64,000 nt of DNA from JAFDVL01 sp963794955 (GCA_963794955.1 CAWCGF010000032.1:1-64000), one strand, 5' to 3'; positions 27,316-37,116 are shown, numbered from the stretch's first letter. The notes: generated by a model not told the origin, from the sequence alone. Program-made: numbers and translations.

Positions 27316-28050
27316 ATGGTTATGATTGTCCCTACGGCAGCTATTTTAGTGATCGGAAACGAAGTTCTCAGCGGCAAGGTGGAAGAACAAAATGCCCGTT
27401 TCCTGATTGGCGAATTGCGCGAACTTGGTGTCGCGTTGCAGTGCATCCTCACGATCCCTGACGAACCCGAACAGATTGCGGCGGCGACCAAAGATTTGTC
27501 GGCGCGCTTTGATTATGTGTTTACATCCGGCGGTGTAGGGCCGACGCACGACGATGTGACGATCACGAGCATTGCGCGCGCGTTTGACCAGCCAATTGTC
27601 CGGCATCCTGAGTTGGAAAAATTGCTGCGTCGTTATTTTGGGGAAGGAATTGATGAGACCCGACTCGGCATGGCGGATGTGCCCGCCGGAACAGATTTAA
27701 TTTATGGCGAGGATCTGAAATATCCGGTGCTGGCTTGTGGCAATGTGTACATTTTTCCTGGCGTGCCGGAGTTATTTCGCAAAAAGTTTATCGCCATTCG
27801 GGAACGCTTTCGCGTCGCGCCATTCTTCCTGCGAATCGTTTATACGCTGGAAGACGAATTCGATATTGCCGCGCGTCTGCAAAGCTTAGCGGACGCGCAT
27901 CCGAACGTTGCGATTGGCTCCTACCCAAATTTTACCTTGCCTGAGTATCGCGTGCGCGTGACGCTGGAATCGAAACTGGAAGCGGCGGTCGAAGCTGCGC
28001 AGCAGGAATTGCTGGCCGTGTTGGATCGCGCGCAGCTTGTTGATTTATGA
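27316..28050 (+). CDS. CinA-like molybdopterin-binding domain protein
   Basis: This 244-residue protein begins with the MoCF-biosynthesis/CinA N-terminal domain (AAILVIGNEVLSGKVEEQNA, YVFTSGGVGPTHDDVT, VYIFPGVPELFRKKF). The C-terminal deamidase domain of full CinA is absent, so this is the short form found in many bacteria. It may act on NAD-related or pterin substrates. Its stop overlaps the trmL start by four bases. Confidence 0.85.
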   Translation: MVMIVPTAAILVIGNEVLSGKVEEQNARFLIGELRELGVALQCILTIPDEPEQIAAATKDLSARFDYVFTSGGVGPTHDDVTITSIARAFDQPIVRHPELEKLLRRYFGEGIDETRLGMADVPAGTDLIYGEDLKYPVLACGNVYIFPGVPELFRKKFIAIRERFRVAPFFLRIVYTLEDEFDIAARLQSLADAHPNVAIGSYPNFTLPEYRVRVTLESKLEAAVEAAQQELLAVLDRAQLVDL

Positions 28051-28535
28051 ATATTCGTTACGAAACCCCTTCGCCGTTTCACGTCGTCCTGATTGAACCT
28101 GAAATCCCTCCGAACACCGGCAATATCGCGCGCACTTGTTTGGCGACTTTTACGCCGTTGCATTTGGTGGGGCAGCTTGGCTTTCGGACAGATCGGCGGG
28201 CCGTAATGCGGGCAGGACTAGATTATTGGTACGACGCAGAAATTCATTATCATCGCCGCCTGGAGGATTTATTTGCCGCCTTACCGGAAGCGCGATTTTT
28301 ATTTGTCGAAACTGATGCGCCGCACGTGTACTCTGAATTTCAATTTGCACCTGGTGATGTGCTGGTGTTTGGGCGAGAGACAAAGGGATTACCCGCAGAA
28401 CTCTTGCAGACTTATCGCGAGCACTGTTTAATGATTCCGATGCCGAATGAGCGCGTGCGGTCGCTGAATCTGGCTACCTCAGCAGGCATTGTCCTCTATG
28501 AAGCGTTGCGCCAGGTGAAACTTGGAAAAATCTGA
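28047..28535 (+). CDS. trmL: tRNA (cytidine(34)-2'-O)-methyltransferase TrmL
   Basis: A 162-residue SPOUT methyltransferase. Key motifs are PEIPPNTGNIARTC (substrate loop), DVLVFGRETKGLPAELL and MIPMPNERVRSLNLATSAGI in the knotted S-adenosylmethionine site. It methylates the wobble ribose of tRNA-Leu species. Its ATG overlaps the CinA-like stop, indicating an operon. Confidence 0.94.
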   Translation: MNIRYETPSPFHVVLIEPEIPPNTGNIARTCLATFTPLHLVGQLGFRTDRRAVMRAGLDYWYDAEIHYHRRLEDLFAALPEARFLFVETDAPHVYSEFQFAPGDVLVFGRETKGLPAELLQTYREHCLMIPMPNERVRSLNLATSAGIVLYEALRQVKLGKI

Positions 28536-28541
28536 GCTTAC

Positions 28542-29063
28542 CTAGACTTCTTCAGACTCAAGCAAATAGGTTTCTTTGAGTTCGATGTAAGCTTGCCAGA
28601 AGTGGTCGAGTTGTTTCACTTCTTCTTCGGAAAGCGTCTTTTTGATTTTGCCCGGCACTCCTACGACCATCGAACGTGGAGGAACGATCATTCCTGGCGG
28701 CACGACTGTGCCTGCGGCAATGATGGATTCAGTGCCAATGACTGCATAATCCAACACTTTCGCACCCATCCCAATCAAACAGCGATCCTCAATCGTGCAG
28801 CCGTGAATCACCGCGCTATGCCCAATCGTCACATAATTGCCGATATTGGTGCAGGCCAAGCCACCCGTGACATGCACCATGGTCAGGTCTTGAACGTTGG
28901 TGTGATGCCCAATAGTGATTTTGTCTACGTCGCCGCGAATGACAGCATTGAACCAGACGGACGAATGCTCGCCGAGGGTTACGTTACCGATAACTATTGC
29001 GGTGTCGGCAATGAAGCAATGTGGGGCGATTGTTGGGGAAAAGCTACGAAAGCTGCGAAGCAT
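28542..29063 (-). CDS. Gamma-carbonic anhydrase-like hexapeptide protein
   Basis: A 173-residue left-handed beta-helix protein with hexapeptide repeats (AIVIGNVTLGEHSSVWFNAV, IGHHTNVQDLTMVHV, YVTIGHSAVIHGCTI). The three His in positions typical of the gamma-class zinc site are present (IGHHTN, MVHV, IGHSAVIHG). It may hydrate CO2 or serve as a trimeric acyltransferase-like protein. It converges with trmL. Confidence 0.88.
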   Translation of the reverse strand: MLRSFRSFSPTIAPHCFIADTAIVIGNVTLGEHSSVWFNAVIRGDVDKITIGHHTNVQDLTMVHVTGGLACTNIGNYVTIGHSAVIHGCTIEDRCLIGMGAKVLDYAVIGTESIIAAGTVVPPGMIVPPRSMVVGVPGKIKKTLSEEEVKQLDHFWQAYIELKETYLLESEEV

Positions 29064-29185
29064 GGGCTAGGTCTCCTGTGAAAAATTCAGCCAAGAATGT
29101 GCCGCAGCTTGGGAAAGAAAGCAATCTGGTGAGGAGATTCTGGGCAAAGAGAGTAGCTTGGGGGTGTCAACGAAGGGTACGCAAA

Positions 29186-29220
29186 TAGCAAGACACAGGC
29201 AACTTGCCTGTGTCTTGCTA
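29186..29220. repeat. Perfect 35-base palindrome
   Basis: TAGCAAGACACAGGCAA and its complement flank a single central C. It is the longest perfect member of the dispersed CAGGC/GCCTG palindromes and can form a 16-17 bp stem on either strand. It lies upstream of the carbonic anhydrase-like gene. Confidence 0.85.
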
Positions 29221-29288
29221 TGGGGATGTTGATTTTCTGTTCATAGAACTGAGAATCAAAAGCCGTGGGTTGTTGATAAATTTGTTAG

Positions 29289-29357
29289 TCACCAACGATA
29301 GCACCAGGGAGCAACTACTTCTTCCATTTCTTCAACAATGAGTTCAATGTTTTCCAT
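29289..29357 (-). CDS. 22-residue acidic peptide ORF, possible RiPP precursor
   Basis: A minus-strand micro-ORF starts at the ATG at 29357, preceded by AAGGAG at eight bases. It encodes an acidic stretch (IELIVEEMEEVVAP) followed by a short aromatic tail (WCYRW) and a stop. Acidic leader then Pro then aromatic core is a layout seen in small modified-peptide precursors, but no modifying enzyme is nearby. It may instead be an untranslated or regulatory micro-ORF. Confidence 0.35.
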   Translation of the reverse strand: MENIELIVEEMEEVVAPWCYRW

Positions 29358-29737
29358 ATACTTTTCTCCTTATATTTGAGGGATTGTTTAGATAAACTAA
29401 AACCGGCCACTACCTAAAGAGAGCAAATAGCAGACCACAAATGCAATTATATTAGTAGAGAAATAGAATTTGTCTGTAATGTTTTGGTGAATAAAGAGTT
29501 AAATAGCGAAGTTGAGCGATGGGGTGATTAGGTACGGCTATTTGAGATGGATATTCGGTATGCGCACTAGTGTAGGATTGACATGGGTATTAGGGGTATT
29601 AGGTACCCTCTTGAATACTTGGTATTCGGCCCCTGGTGAAATCAAAAAGTTATTATTTTTTCGTGAATACTTTGTTTTATCCTTTGTGCGTGTGTTGCTG
29701 CCCCGCCTTTTACCGCCTTTTGCCAAAGTCCTGACCT

Positions 29738-32223
29738 ATGGTCCACCTACAAGACAGACGCTATGAGAAATATTACCGCCTAATCCTATCGGGTATTGGG
29801 TTAGGAGTAATTATTTTTTCAGCCTATCAAGCAGTGGCTCGTCCATTTAGGATGGAGGCTTTGATTTTAGCAGTCCTCTCCTTAATTTTGAGCCGAGTCA
29901 CATTTACTGACGTTGTTAGTCGCTCAACCACAGTGACGTTGATAACAATTTCAGAGGCTTTCATTTACCTCTCATTTTTATTAAGCGGAATTGATGATGC
30001 GATTCTGGTCACAGCAGTGTTGACCTTTAGCGAAACTATCCAATATATCCAATATGCCAAAGGAAAAAAATTATATATTGCCTGGGTTGTCGCATCAACT
30101 TGCTGCTCGGTCTACTCTTTCTGCCTTTATTGTTACATTATGTTTCGGTTCGCTTCAATCGCTACAATTCAGCCGAAAGACCTTTTTCATTTACCTCCTA
30201 GCCTTACTTTTTTTTAGTCTCTTGCAAGGAGTCTTCAGCATCGCCTTTATGTTAACGACGTTGGCGTTGCGACCAGGGAAAATGCTCTGGCTTGTCGTGG
30301 ATTAGGGAATATGCCTGGTCACTGATCACGGCACTCGCTGGTATTTTGATTGCAGCGATTGTGAATGCCTTGGTTTATTACTATGGCTTCTGGGCGATTT
30401 TATCAATCCTTCCGTTGATGGCTACCGCGCATGCGATTACGTCCCCTTACGTCAAAAATATTCAGAATGCCCGCCGCCACGCGGAAGAAATCAATGCCAT
30501 GCACGAGCGCACCTTGGAAGCGTTCATCACGGCAGTAGATGCCAAGAAACAAGGAGTATCGCGCCGTGTTGCGCGTATGCAGATTTACGCGGATGGGCTG
30601 GCGCAGCTACTACGACTGTCGGAACCGGAAAGCAAGGCCTTGCACGTCGGCGCGCTGTTGCATGAGATTGGCAATGTGGCTGTGCCCGATTATATTTTGA
30701 ACAAACCCGGCAAGTTGACAGTTGCCGAGCATAAGAAAATGCAGCTTCACACGATTGTTGGTGCCCAGATCCTTGAGCAAATTCAGCTTCCGTATCCGCT
30801 GGTCCCCGTGGTTCGGCATCATCATGAGCGATGGGACGGCACTGGCTATCCTGATCAATTGGCGGGGACAGCGATTCCTTTGACAGCGCGCGTGCTTGCC
30901 GTGCTGGATGGCTATGAGTCCCGGTGTGAAGATCGGCAATATCGTAAAGCGTTGACGCGTGAACAGTCCCTGGATGCGTTGCGCGCTGAGCGCGGCAAGG
31001 CCTACGATCCTCAGGTAATAGACCTGCTGGTGGCGCATTTAGCGGAATTCGACGCACGCGTTGACACGCTGGCGCAGGAACAGCATGCCACGCAAATTGC
31101 TGAAGAAATCGAAAAGAGCAAGGGCACTAAATCTGTCACTGAAGTTGTCGGGGAGAAATCTTTGCAACCCGCTTTTGCGCAAACGATTCACGAAGCGCGA
31201 CAACTCACGCAAGGCAACTACGCGCTCTTTGAGATTGCCCAACAATTGGCGGGCGTGTTGGACATCAAGCAAGCGATGACTATTTTTACCAGCTTGCTTG
31301 ACAGTGTTATTCCCTTCGACGCAGAAAACGATACGTGTGTTCTCTATTGGTTGGATGACGATCATCGCGTGGCGCAGGTCGAATTTGCCACTGGCATGCA
31401 GGCGGAGAAATTTGCGGGGTTACATCTCAAACCTGGCGAAGGGGTGACTGGCTGGACCTTGGCGAATCAAAATCATTTTGCCAATACTGATCCGGCGTTA
31501 GATATATTTGCCTTAGAGTTGAGCCGCAAAGAAGGGGCTGGATTAAGTGGTTATCAAACCGTCGCCGTCTTTCCGGTGATAAAAAACAACGATTTGTTGG
31601 GTGCCCTCACGCTGTATTCGCAGACGCTGAAGTCGTTTGACGGCGACCAGATTTATCGTCTGCAACGTGCCACTGCGTTAATTTCCGATGTGCTGAGTAG
31701 CGCCAAGAAACTCCTCACAGCGCAGCGGCAGGCCCTGACGGATGTCTTAACGGGGTTGCCCAATGCGCGCTACCTGCAGACGCACTTCGCGCAGGCAAAA
31801 GCGCTTTCCTCCGCCCATCCGCTGACATTGCTGCTGGCCGATGTGAGCGGCTTCCGACAGGTTACGGAAAGAGCTGAAAACAAGCGCACCGATGTCGTGG
31901 TCGGCGAAATTGCAGCGGTGATAAAAGTGCAACTGAGGAAATCTGACACTTTAGTGCATTTCCTCGGCGATCAATTTGTCGTGCTGATGCCCGATATTTT
32001 GCCTGAGACCGCCAGTCAGCTTAGTGCTCGTATTCAAAGCGCGATGATTGAAAGCCGCTCCTTCCTGTTATCCGTAGAAGATGCCGTTTTTGGCATCAGC
32101 CTCAGCCAAGTGCAGCTAGGGGTGGACGGCGAGACGCTTGAGCAGTTACTGGATGCCGCACAACTCCGCTTACAAGCCGACAAATCCGCCCGCCATTCCT
32201 TCACTGAAACGATGGCGGCTTAA
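29738..32223 (+). CDS. Membrane HD-GYP/GAF/degenerate GGDEF protein (frameshifted)
   Basis: Three frames join, with shifts between about 30063 and 30120 and near 30298. An N-terminal multi-pass sensor domain (about 200 residues) precedes an HD-GYP domain (HVGALLHEIGNVAVPDYILN, HHHERWDGTGYPDQLAGTAI), then a GAF domain (FDAENDTCVLYWLDDDH, LKPGEGVTGWTLANQ) and a C-terminal GGDEF-like domain (LTDVLTGLPNARYLQTHF). The HD pair reads HE and the following Lys is Asn. The GGDEF signature reads LGDQF. c-di-GMP hydrolysis and synthesis are therefore doubtful, and it may be a receptor. Confidence 0.85.
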
Positions 32224-32316
32224 TCCCTTGGGCGGCCTGGGTTTCCTCCCCTTTTTGCCCACAAAAGGCTGCGACGAGTCTGAATCTCTGTGCTAGAATG
32301 CGCGATTCAATTTTCT

Positions 32317-32410
32317 TAGCTAATAGCCTTTAGCTATTAGCTATTAGCCTTTTCAGCAGGATAAGGATAATTTTCTGGCTAAAGGCTAAAGGCTAAAGGC
32401 TATTAGCTTA
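32317..32410. repeat. Intergenic word hairpin (GCTATTAGC/GCTAAAGGC)
   Basis: The left arm (32317-32353) repeats TAGCTATTAGC. The right arm (32377-32410) repeats GGCTAAAGGCTAAAGG and ends CTATTAGC. The two pair over about 33 bases with a few mismatches. It ends eight bases before the hisS start. Confidence 0.8.
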
Positions 32411-32418
32411 GGGCAATT

Positions 32419-33690
32419 ATGATTCAAACCGTCAAAGGCACACGAGACATTTTACCCGTAGACATGCCGCTCTGGCTGCGTGTTGAAGCCGTCGCGCGTG
32501 AAGCGTTCCGGCGCTATGGCTGCGAGGAAATCCGCACGCCGATCTTCGAGAAAACCGAACTCTTTGCGCGCGGTGTGGGCGAAGCAACTGACATCGTCCA
32601 CAAAGAAATGTACACATTCATTGACAAGGACAGTGATCACACTTCGCTGACGCTACGCCCGGAAAATACTGCGTCCGTCGTACGCGCCTACATTCAGCAC
32701 AAGATGTACAACGACAAAGCGCAGGGCGAAGTGACGAAGCTCTATTACATCGGCCAGATGTTTCGCCGCGAACGTCCGCAGGCCGGACGCTTCCGCCAGT
32801 TCTATCAAATTGGCGTTGAAGTTCTGGGCCATGATGATCCGGCCATCGAAGCCGAAGTGATCGAGATGTTGACGTGGATGCTGGACGAATTAAAAATCAA
32901 GGACACGACATTGCTGATCAACTCGGTTGGCGATGCGACTTCGCGTCCGGCATACATCGAGAAATTGCGCGCGGCGGCGGCTCAGCATTTGGACAAATTC
33001 TGCGACGATTGCAACCATCGTTACGAAACCAACGCTCTCAGAATGTTCGATTGCAAGAATCCGCATTGTCAGACGTTGATTGCCGAACTGCCGACGATCA
33101 CGGATTCGTTGGACGAGGCTTCGCACACGCACTTTGAGCAATTCAAAGCGCATCTCGACGCACGCGGCATTGCTTACACGGTGAATCCGCGAATGGTGCG
33201 CGGCCTGGATTACTACACACGCACGGCGTTTGAAATCATCGGCGGCAGTTTGGGCGCGCAAAACACCATCGTCGGCGGAGGCCGTTACGACGGACTTTCC
33301 GAAACGATTGGCGGGCCGCCTGCCAAAGGGTTCGGCTTTGCCTTTGGCTTGGATCGCATGGTGCTTTCGATTCCGCCGGAGGAAGCCGAACGCTTGCGCA
33401 ACGCTTCTGCCGCAGATGTGTTCATCGTGTATCTAGGTGCAGCCGCACGACAAGAGTCCCTGTTGATTGCACGTGAATTACGCAATGCGGGGGTGAGTGT
33501 CGCGCTGGAATTTGAAGAACGCAAAATGAAAAAAGCGATGGCGCAAGCGAACAAGTTTCGCGCCCGCTATGCCTTAATTATTGGCGACAACGAAGTTGCC
33601 ACCAAAACCTACGGTCTGAAAAATATGGCCACCGGCGAACAGGAATCTTTAGACTTGGAGTCAATCAAATCAAAACTCAATGGTGGCTAG
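32419..33690 (+). CDS. hisS: Histidyl-tRNA synthetase
   Basis: A 423-residue class II synthetase that charges tRNA-His. Visible are the start KGTRDILPVDMPLW, motif 2 YIGQMFRRERPQAGRFRQFY, the His-specific VRGLDYYTRTAFEI and GGGRYDGL, motif 3 GFGFAFGLDRMVL and a C-terminal anticodon-binding domain. The frame is intact. Its last codons (Gly-Gly-stop) lie inside the left arm of the next hairpin. Confidence 0.97.
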   Translation: MIQTVKGTRDILPVDMPLWLRVEAVAREAFRRYGCEEIRTPIFEKTELFARGVGEATDIVHKEMYTFIDKDSDHTSLTLRPENTASVVRAYIQHKMYNDKAQGEVTKLYYIGQMFRRERPQAGRFRQFYQIGVEVLGHDDPAIEAEVIEMLTWMLDELKIKDTTLLINSVGDATSRPAYIEKLRAAAAQHLDKFCDDCNHRYETNALRMFDCKNPHCQTLIAELPTITDSLDEASHTHFEQFKAHLDARGIAYTVNPRMVRGLDYYTRTAFEIIGGSLGAQNTIVGGGRYDGLSETIGGPPAKGFGFAFGLDRMVLSIPPEEAERLRNASAADVFIVYLGAAARQESLLIARELRNAGVSVALEFEERKMKKAMAQANKFRARYALIIGDNEVATKTYGLKNMATGEQESLDLESIKSKLNGG

Positions 33691-33758
33691 TGGCTGGTGG
33701 CTGGTGGTTGGTTGAAATCCGACCACCAGCCACCGACCACCGACCACCGACCATCACT
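33682..33758. repeat. Intergenic word hairpin (GGTGGCTGGTGG), includes hisS stop
   Basis: Left arm words GGTGGCTAGTGGCTGGTGGC (33682-33711) face CCACCAGCCACCGACCACCG and further CCGACCA units (33722-33756). The TAG stop of hisS is part of the left arm. It ends just before the aspS start. Confidence 0.8.
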
Positions 33759-33759
33759 T

Positions 33760-35543
33760 ATGTTAGATCATTTAGGACAAACCAAACGCACTCATAACTG
33801 CGGCGAATTGCGCACCGCACACGCCGGGCAAACCGTCACCTTGATGGGCTGGGTCAACAGCTACCGCGATCAAGGGCAATTGCTGTTCATTCACCTGCGC
33901 GACCGCGAAGGCATTACGCAAATCGTCTGCAACGAAAGCGTTAATGCGGAGCTGTTGGCGAAGGCCAAACAGGTGCGCCGCGAATTCGTCATTGCTGTGA
34001 CGGGGACGTGTATCAACCGCGACGAAGCGAATTTCAATCCCGTGATGGCCACGGGCGAAGTCGAAGTCGCTGCGACCGAAATTAAATTCCTCAACGATGC
34101 ACAGACGCCGCCCTTTGAACTGGAAAATTGTGTGGCAAGCGAAGAACTCCGCCTGAAATATCGCTATCTGGATTTGCGCCGCGTCGAGATGCAAAAGAAT
34201 TTTCGCCTGCGCCACAAACTGACATTGGCGGTGCGCGATTACCTTGATTCGCGCGGGTTCTTTGAAATTGAAACGCCGATTCTGACGAAATCTACGCCCG
34301 AAGGCGCGCGTGATTATTTGGTTCCTGCTCGTACGGCTCCGGGCAAGTTTTACGCCTTGCCGCAATCGCCTCAGCTCTTTAAGCAACTGCTGATGATCGG
34401 CGGCTATGACAAGTATTTCCAAATCGCTCGTTGCTTCCGCGATGAAGATTTACGCGCGGATCGCCAGCCCGAATTTACACAGATTGATATGGAGATGAGT
34501 TTCGTCCAGCCCGACGACGTGTTTGAAATCGTCGAGGGAATGGTCTGCGCCGTTTTCAAAGCCGCAGGCCACGACGAACCCGCGCGCCCGTTTCAGCGCA
34601 TGCCGTACAACGACGCAATGAACAAATACGGCTCCGACAAACCCGATCTGCGCTTTGGTTTGGAGATGCAGGATTTGTCTGAGCAATTTGCAAGCAGCGC
34701 GTTCCCCGTCTTCGCCGATGCCGTAGCCAAAGGCGGCGCGGTCAAGGCTCTGGTCGTGAAAGGTGCAGCCACATGGTCGCGCAAGCAGTACGACGAGATT
34801 GGTGAACACGCGAAACGTCATGGCGCGGGCGGTTTGGCGTACATTCAGATTTTGGAAAGCGAGAGCAAATCTGCACTCACGAAGTTCTTGGGTGCAGACG
34901 GCATTGCCGCGATCAATCAAGCTGTCGGTGCAATCCGTCGGCGATGCCGTGCTGATGATCGGCGGCGAATGGGAAACCGCATGCAACGCGATGGGACAAG
35001 TCCGTCTGGAAATCGCCCGCCGCGAAAATCTCACGAACGAAGCCGAAAACAAATTGCTCTGGGTCGTAGACTTTCCCGATGTTCGAGTATCACGCCGACG
35101 ACAAGCGCTATTACGCCAAGCACCATCCGTTCACGTCGCCGATTGACGAAGATATCAACAACCTGGAAGGCGATTTGGGCAAAGTGCGCGCGAAGGCGTA
35201 TGACTTGGTTTTCAATGGCAGCGAACTTGGCGGCGGCTCCATCCGAATTCACCGCTCCGACGTGCAGGCGAAAATCTTCCAGGCTTTAGGTTTGAGCGAA
35301 GAAGAAGCACGCGAAAAATTCGGTTTCTTCCTGGATGCGCTGAGCTACGGCACGCCTCCACACGGCGGCATCGCACTGGGCGTAGATCGGTTTGCTATGC
35401 TGCTCGCAGGCGCGAAATCGCTGCGCGAAGTGATCGCCTTCCCGAAAGTGGCGAGCGGTTCGGATTTGATGACGGATAGTCCGAGCGAGGTGGACAAGAA
35501 GCAATTGGATGAGTTGAAGATTAAGACCGTCGAGTTTTCGTAG
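33760..35543 (+). CDS. aspS: Aspartyl-tRNA synthetase (two frameshifts)
   Basis: A class II synthetase for tRNA-Asp (or Asp/Asn). It has the OB anticodon domain (TVTLMGWVNSYRDQGQLLFI), motif 2 (ARCFRDEDLRADRQPEFTQI), the GAD insert and motif 3 (GVDRFAMLLAGAKSLREVIA). The frame changes near 34930 and near 35077, where one G too many interrupts VVDFP-MFEYHADDKRYYAK. Both changes equal a one-base insertion. The gene is essential and no second copy is in view, so a sequence error is more likely than decay. ATG 33760 is chosen because the upstream extension is hairpin sequence. Confidence 0.93.
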
Positions 35544-35551
35544 GAGACGTT

Positions 35552-35737
35552 ATGGGAAGCTCAGACTTGGTGTTGTTGCCTTGGTGGGAGCAACGCTGGG
35601 GCGTGTTTGATAATTCTTCTGACTATGGCAAGGCAATGGAGTTGGGGCGAAAATACCGAGCAGCGCAACGCCCCAAACCTGCGAAAAAGAAAACCAGGAA
35701 AGCGGCAAAGAAAACTCAAGTAGCCAAAGGAAGATAA
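35552..35737 (+). CDS. Antitoxin-like small protein, paralogue 1 (short form)
   Basis: A 61-residue protein containing WWEQRWGVFDNSSDYGKAME followed by LGRKYRAAQRPKPAKKK. It shares the core and basic tail with the next two genes but lacks their N-terminal coiled coil. TAGGAGACGTT precedes the ATG, right after the aspS stop. It looks like a truncated member of the antitoxin family that precedes PIN toxins. Confidence 0.6.
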   Translation: MGSSDLVLLPWWEQRWGVFDNSSDYGKAMELGRKYRAAQRPKPAKKKTRKAAKKTQVAKGR

Positions 35738-35738
35738 T

Positions 35739-35954
35739 ATGGCAAGATCAAATGTAGATGCACGATTTGCCGCAATCGAAGCGGATATTGCTCAACTCAA
35801 AAAACAGGTGGCGTCAAGCGACAAGGCACAAATCAATTGGCTGACCGAAACGTTTGGCATTTATGCCGATTTTCCCGAGTACGATCAGGTGATTGAATAC
35901 GGTCGAGCATATCGTGAGTCGTTGCGCCCCAAAAACTTCTTGGAAATAGACTGA
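35739..35954 (+). CDS. Antitoxin-like small protein, paralogue 2
   Basis: A 71-residue protein: N-terminal coiled coil (ARFAAIEADIAQLKKQV), then NWLTETFGIYADFPEYDQVI and EYGRAYRESLRPKNF. It has the same plan as its neighbours but lacks the Lys-rich tail. It starts one base after the previous stop, so translation is probably coupled. Confidence 0.65.
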   Translation: MARSNVDARFAAIEADIAQLKKQVASSDKAQINWLTETFGIYADFPEYDQVIEYGRAYRESLRPKNFLEID

Positions 35955-35974
35955 AAGAATCGAAAGGAGTAAGT

Positions 35975-36208
35975 ATGCCTCGTTCAAATTTAGCGTTGCG
36001 CGTAACCGCACTGGAAGAAGAATTTTCAGCTTTCAAGCAATCTGTAGAAAAAGATAAATCCAACTGGACAGATAAGATTTTTGGGTCATTTGAAAATGAC
36101 CCAGATTTCGACGCCGCGATGGAGTTAGGACGAAAATATCGGGAATCTTTCCGCCCGAAACCCGCTAAAGCAAAAGCGAAAAATAGCGCAAAAAAGCGAG
36201 GGCGCTGA
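35975..36208 (+). CDS. Antitoxin-like small protein, paralogue 3
   Basis: A 77-residue protein: coiled coil (LRVTALEEEFSAFKQSVEK), then NWTDKIFGSFENDPDFDAAM, ELGRKYRESFRPKPAK and a basic tail. AAAGGAG precedes the ATG. It ends one base before the PIN toxin and is the likeliest direct antitoxin. Family knowledge: proteins with this W-x(7)-F-x-D-P...GR-YRESLRP plan commonly precede PIN-domain toxins. Confidence 0.7.
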   Translation: MPRSNLALRVTALEEEFSAFKQSVEKDKSNWTDKIFGSFENDPDFDAAMELGRKYRESFRPKPAKAKAKNSAKKRGR

Positions 36209-36209
36209 A

Positions 36210-36626
36210 ATGTATATTCTTGATACCGATCATGTGTCTTTGCTGCAAAGAAAGAGTGGACATGAGGCGGAGCGATTACGATTTCGGCTGGTTCGTTTTG
36301 CGCGTGCTACCACGATCATCACGTTTGAAGAGCAGGCCAAAGGATGGTTAGCCTGGCTGGCAAAATCGCGCTCGGTTGCAGAGCAAGTTGAGCGGTATAA
36401 AAAGCTCAAGCAGTTGTTGATTGACTATGGTGAGATGATCGTTTTGGATTTTGATGAACAAGCCGCAGCGGTTTTTCAAGATCTTCAAAAACAACGCCTC
36501 CGCGTCGGCACAATGGATTTGAAAATCGCGGCGATTGCGATGGCCAACAACGCCACCTTGCTTTCGCGCAATCTCAAAGACTTCGGCAAAATTCCCACCT
36601 TGCAGGTCGAAGATTGGGCGGCTTGA
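36210..36626 (+). CDS. PIN-domain toxin (VapC type)
   Basis: A 138-residue PIN nuclease with acidic residues in order: MYILDTDHVSLLQR (Asp5, Asp7), TFEEQAKGW (Glu), and GTMDLKIAAIAMANNATLLS (Asp) with NLKDFGKIP after it. It would cleave RNA when freed from antitoxin. It is directly downstream of three antitoxin-like paralogues and likely cotranscribed with them. Confidence 0.9.
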   Translation: MYILDTDHVSLLQRKSGHEAERLRFRLVRFARATTIITFEEQAKGWLAWLAKSRSVAEQVERYKKLKQLLIDYGEMIVLDFDEQAAAVFQDLQKQRLRVGTMDLKIAAIAMANNATLLSRNLKDFGKIPTLQVEDWAA

Positions 36627-36632
36627 ACGAGC

Positions 36633-37094
36633 ATGAAAATCCTGGATTATCAGCCATCGAAAGAGACTGCGTATCTCATTCACGTGGTCTTTTTTAATTT
36701 TTACTTCTTGTTGATTGGGCGAGCCATGATGGTCTATTCGGGGATGTGGTTGGAGAAGGTAGCTACTTTTTCTTGGCAGCAGCGGTTAGGAATCATAGAA
36801 AGGCTTTCCGAGATAATCTTTTTTTCTGCGGGAATGTACAATGTGTATTTCGATAATGAAGTTCATATGCCGACATTTAACCTGAGTTTGGTTTGTACCT
36901 TCACTGCATTTTTGATGATTCATCAAGGGATGTTTATGGACGTTACCCCAAAACCGGAAGCAAGCTGGGCGGATAAAGTTCTAAAAGTCTGCCGCGCGAT
37001 TTTTTTCTTGCTGGGTTCTTTACTGTTGGTGTTTATGCTGATTCGCATGGGGTATGCTCTCATGAGCAATTCAATCCAAGCAACCTTAGATTGA
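36633..37094 (+). CDS. Membrane protein, unknown
   Basis: A 153-residue protein with three or four hydrophobic segments (about 15-35, 55-75, 88-105 and 120-145). It starts six bases after the toxin stop. No family was recognised. The spacing suggests it shares the toxin transcript, but a functional link is only inferred. Confidence 0.55.
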   Translation: MKILDYQPSKETAYLIHVVFFNFYFLLIGRAMMVYSGMWLEKVATFSWQQRLGIIERLSEIIFFSAGMYNVYFDNEVHMPTFNLSLVCTFTAFLMIHQGMFMDVTPKPEASWADKVLKVCRAIFFLLGSLLLVFMLIRMGYALMSNSIQATLD

Positions 37095-37116
37095 TTACGC
37101 TTCCCAAAAATAATTG

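Noticed and set aside
29512..29766. 84-codon plus frame before the HD-GYP gene
   Set aside because: It overlaps the HD-GYP start, has no ribosome binding site and unusual composition; more likely leader sequence.
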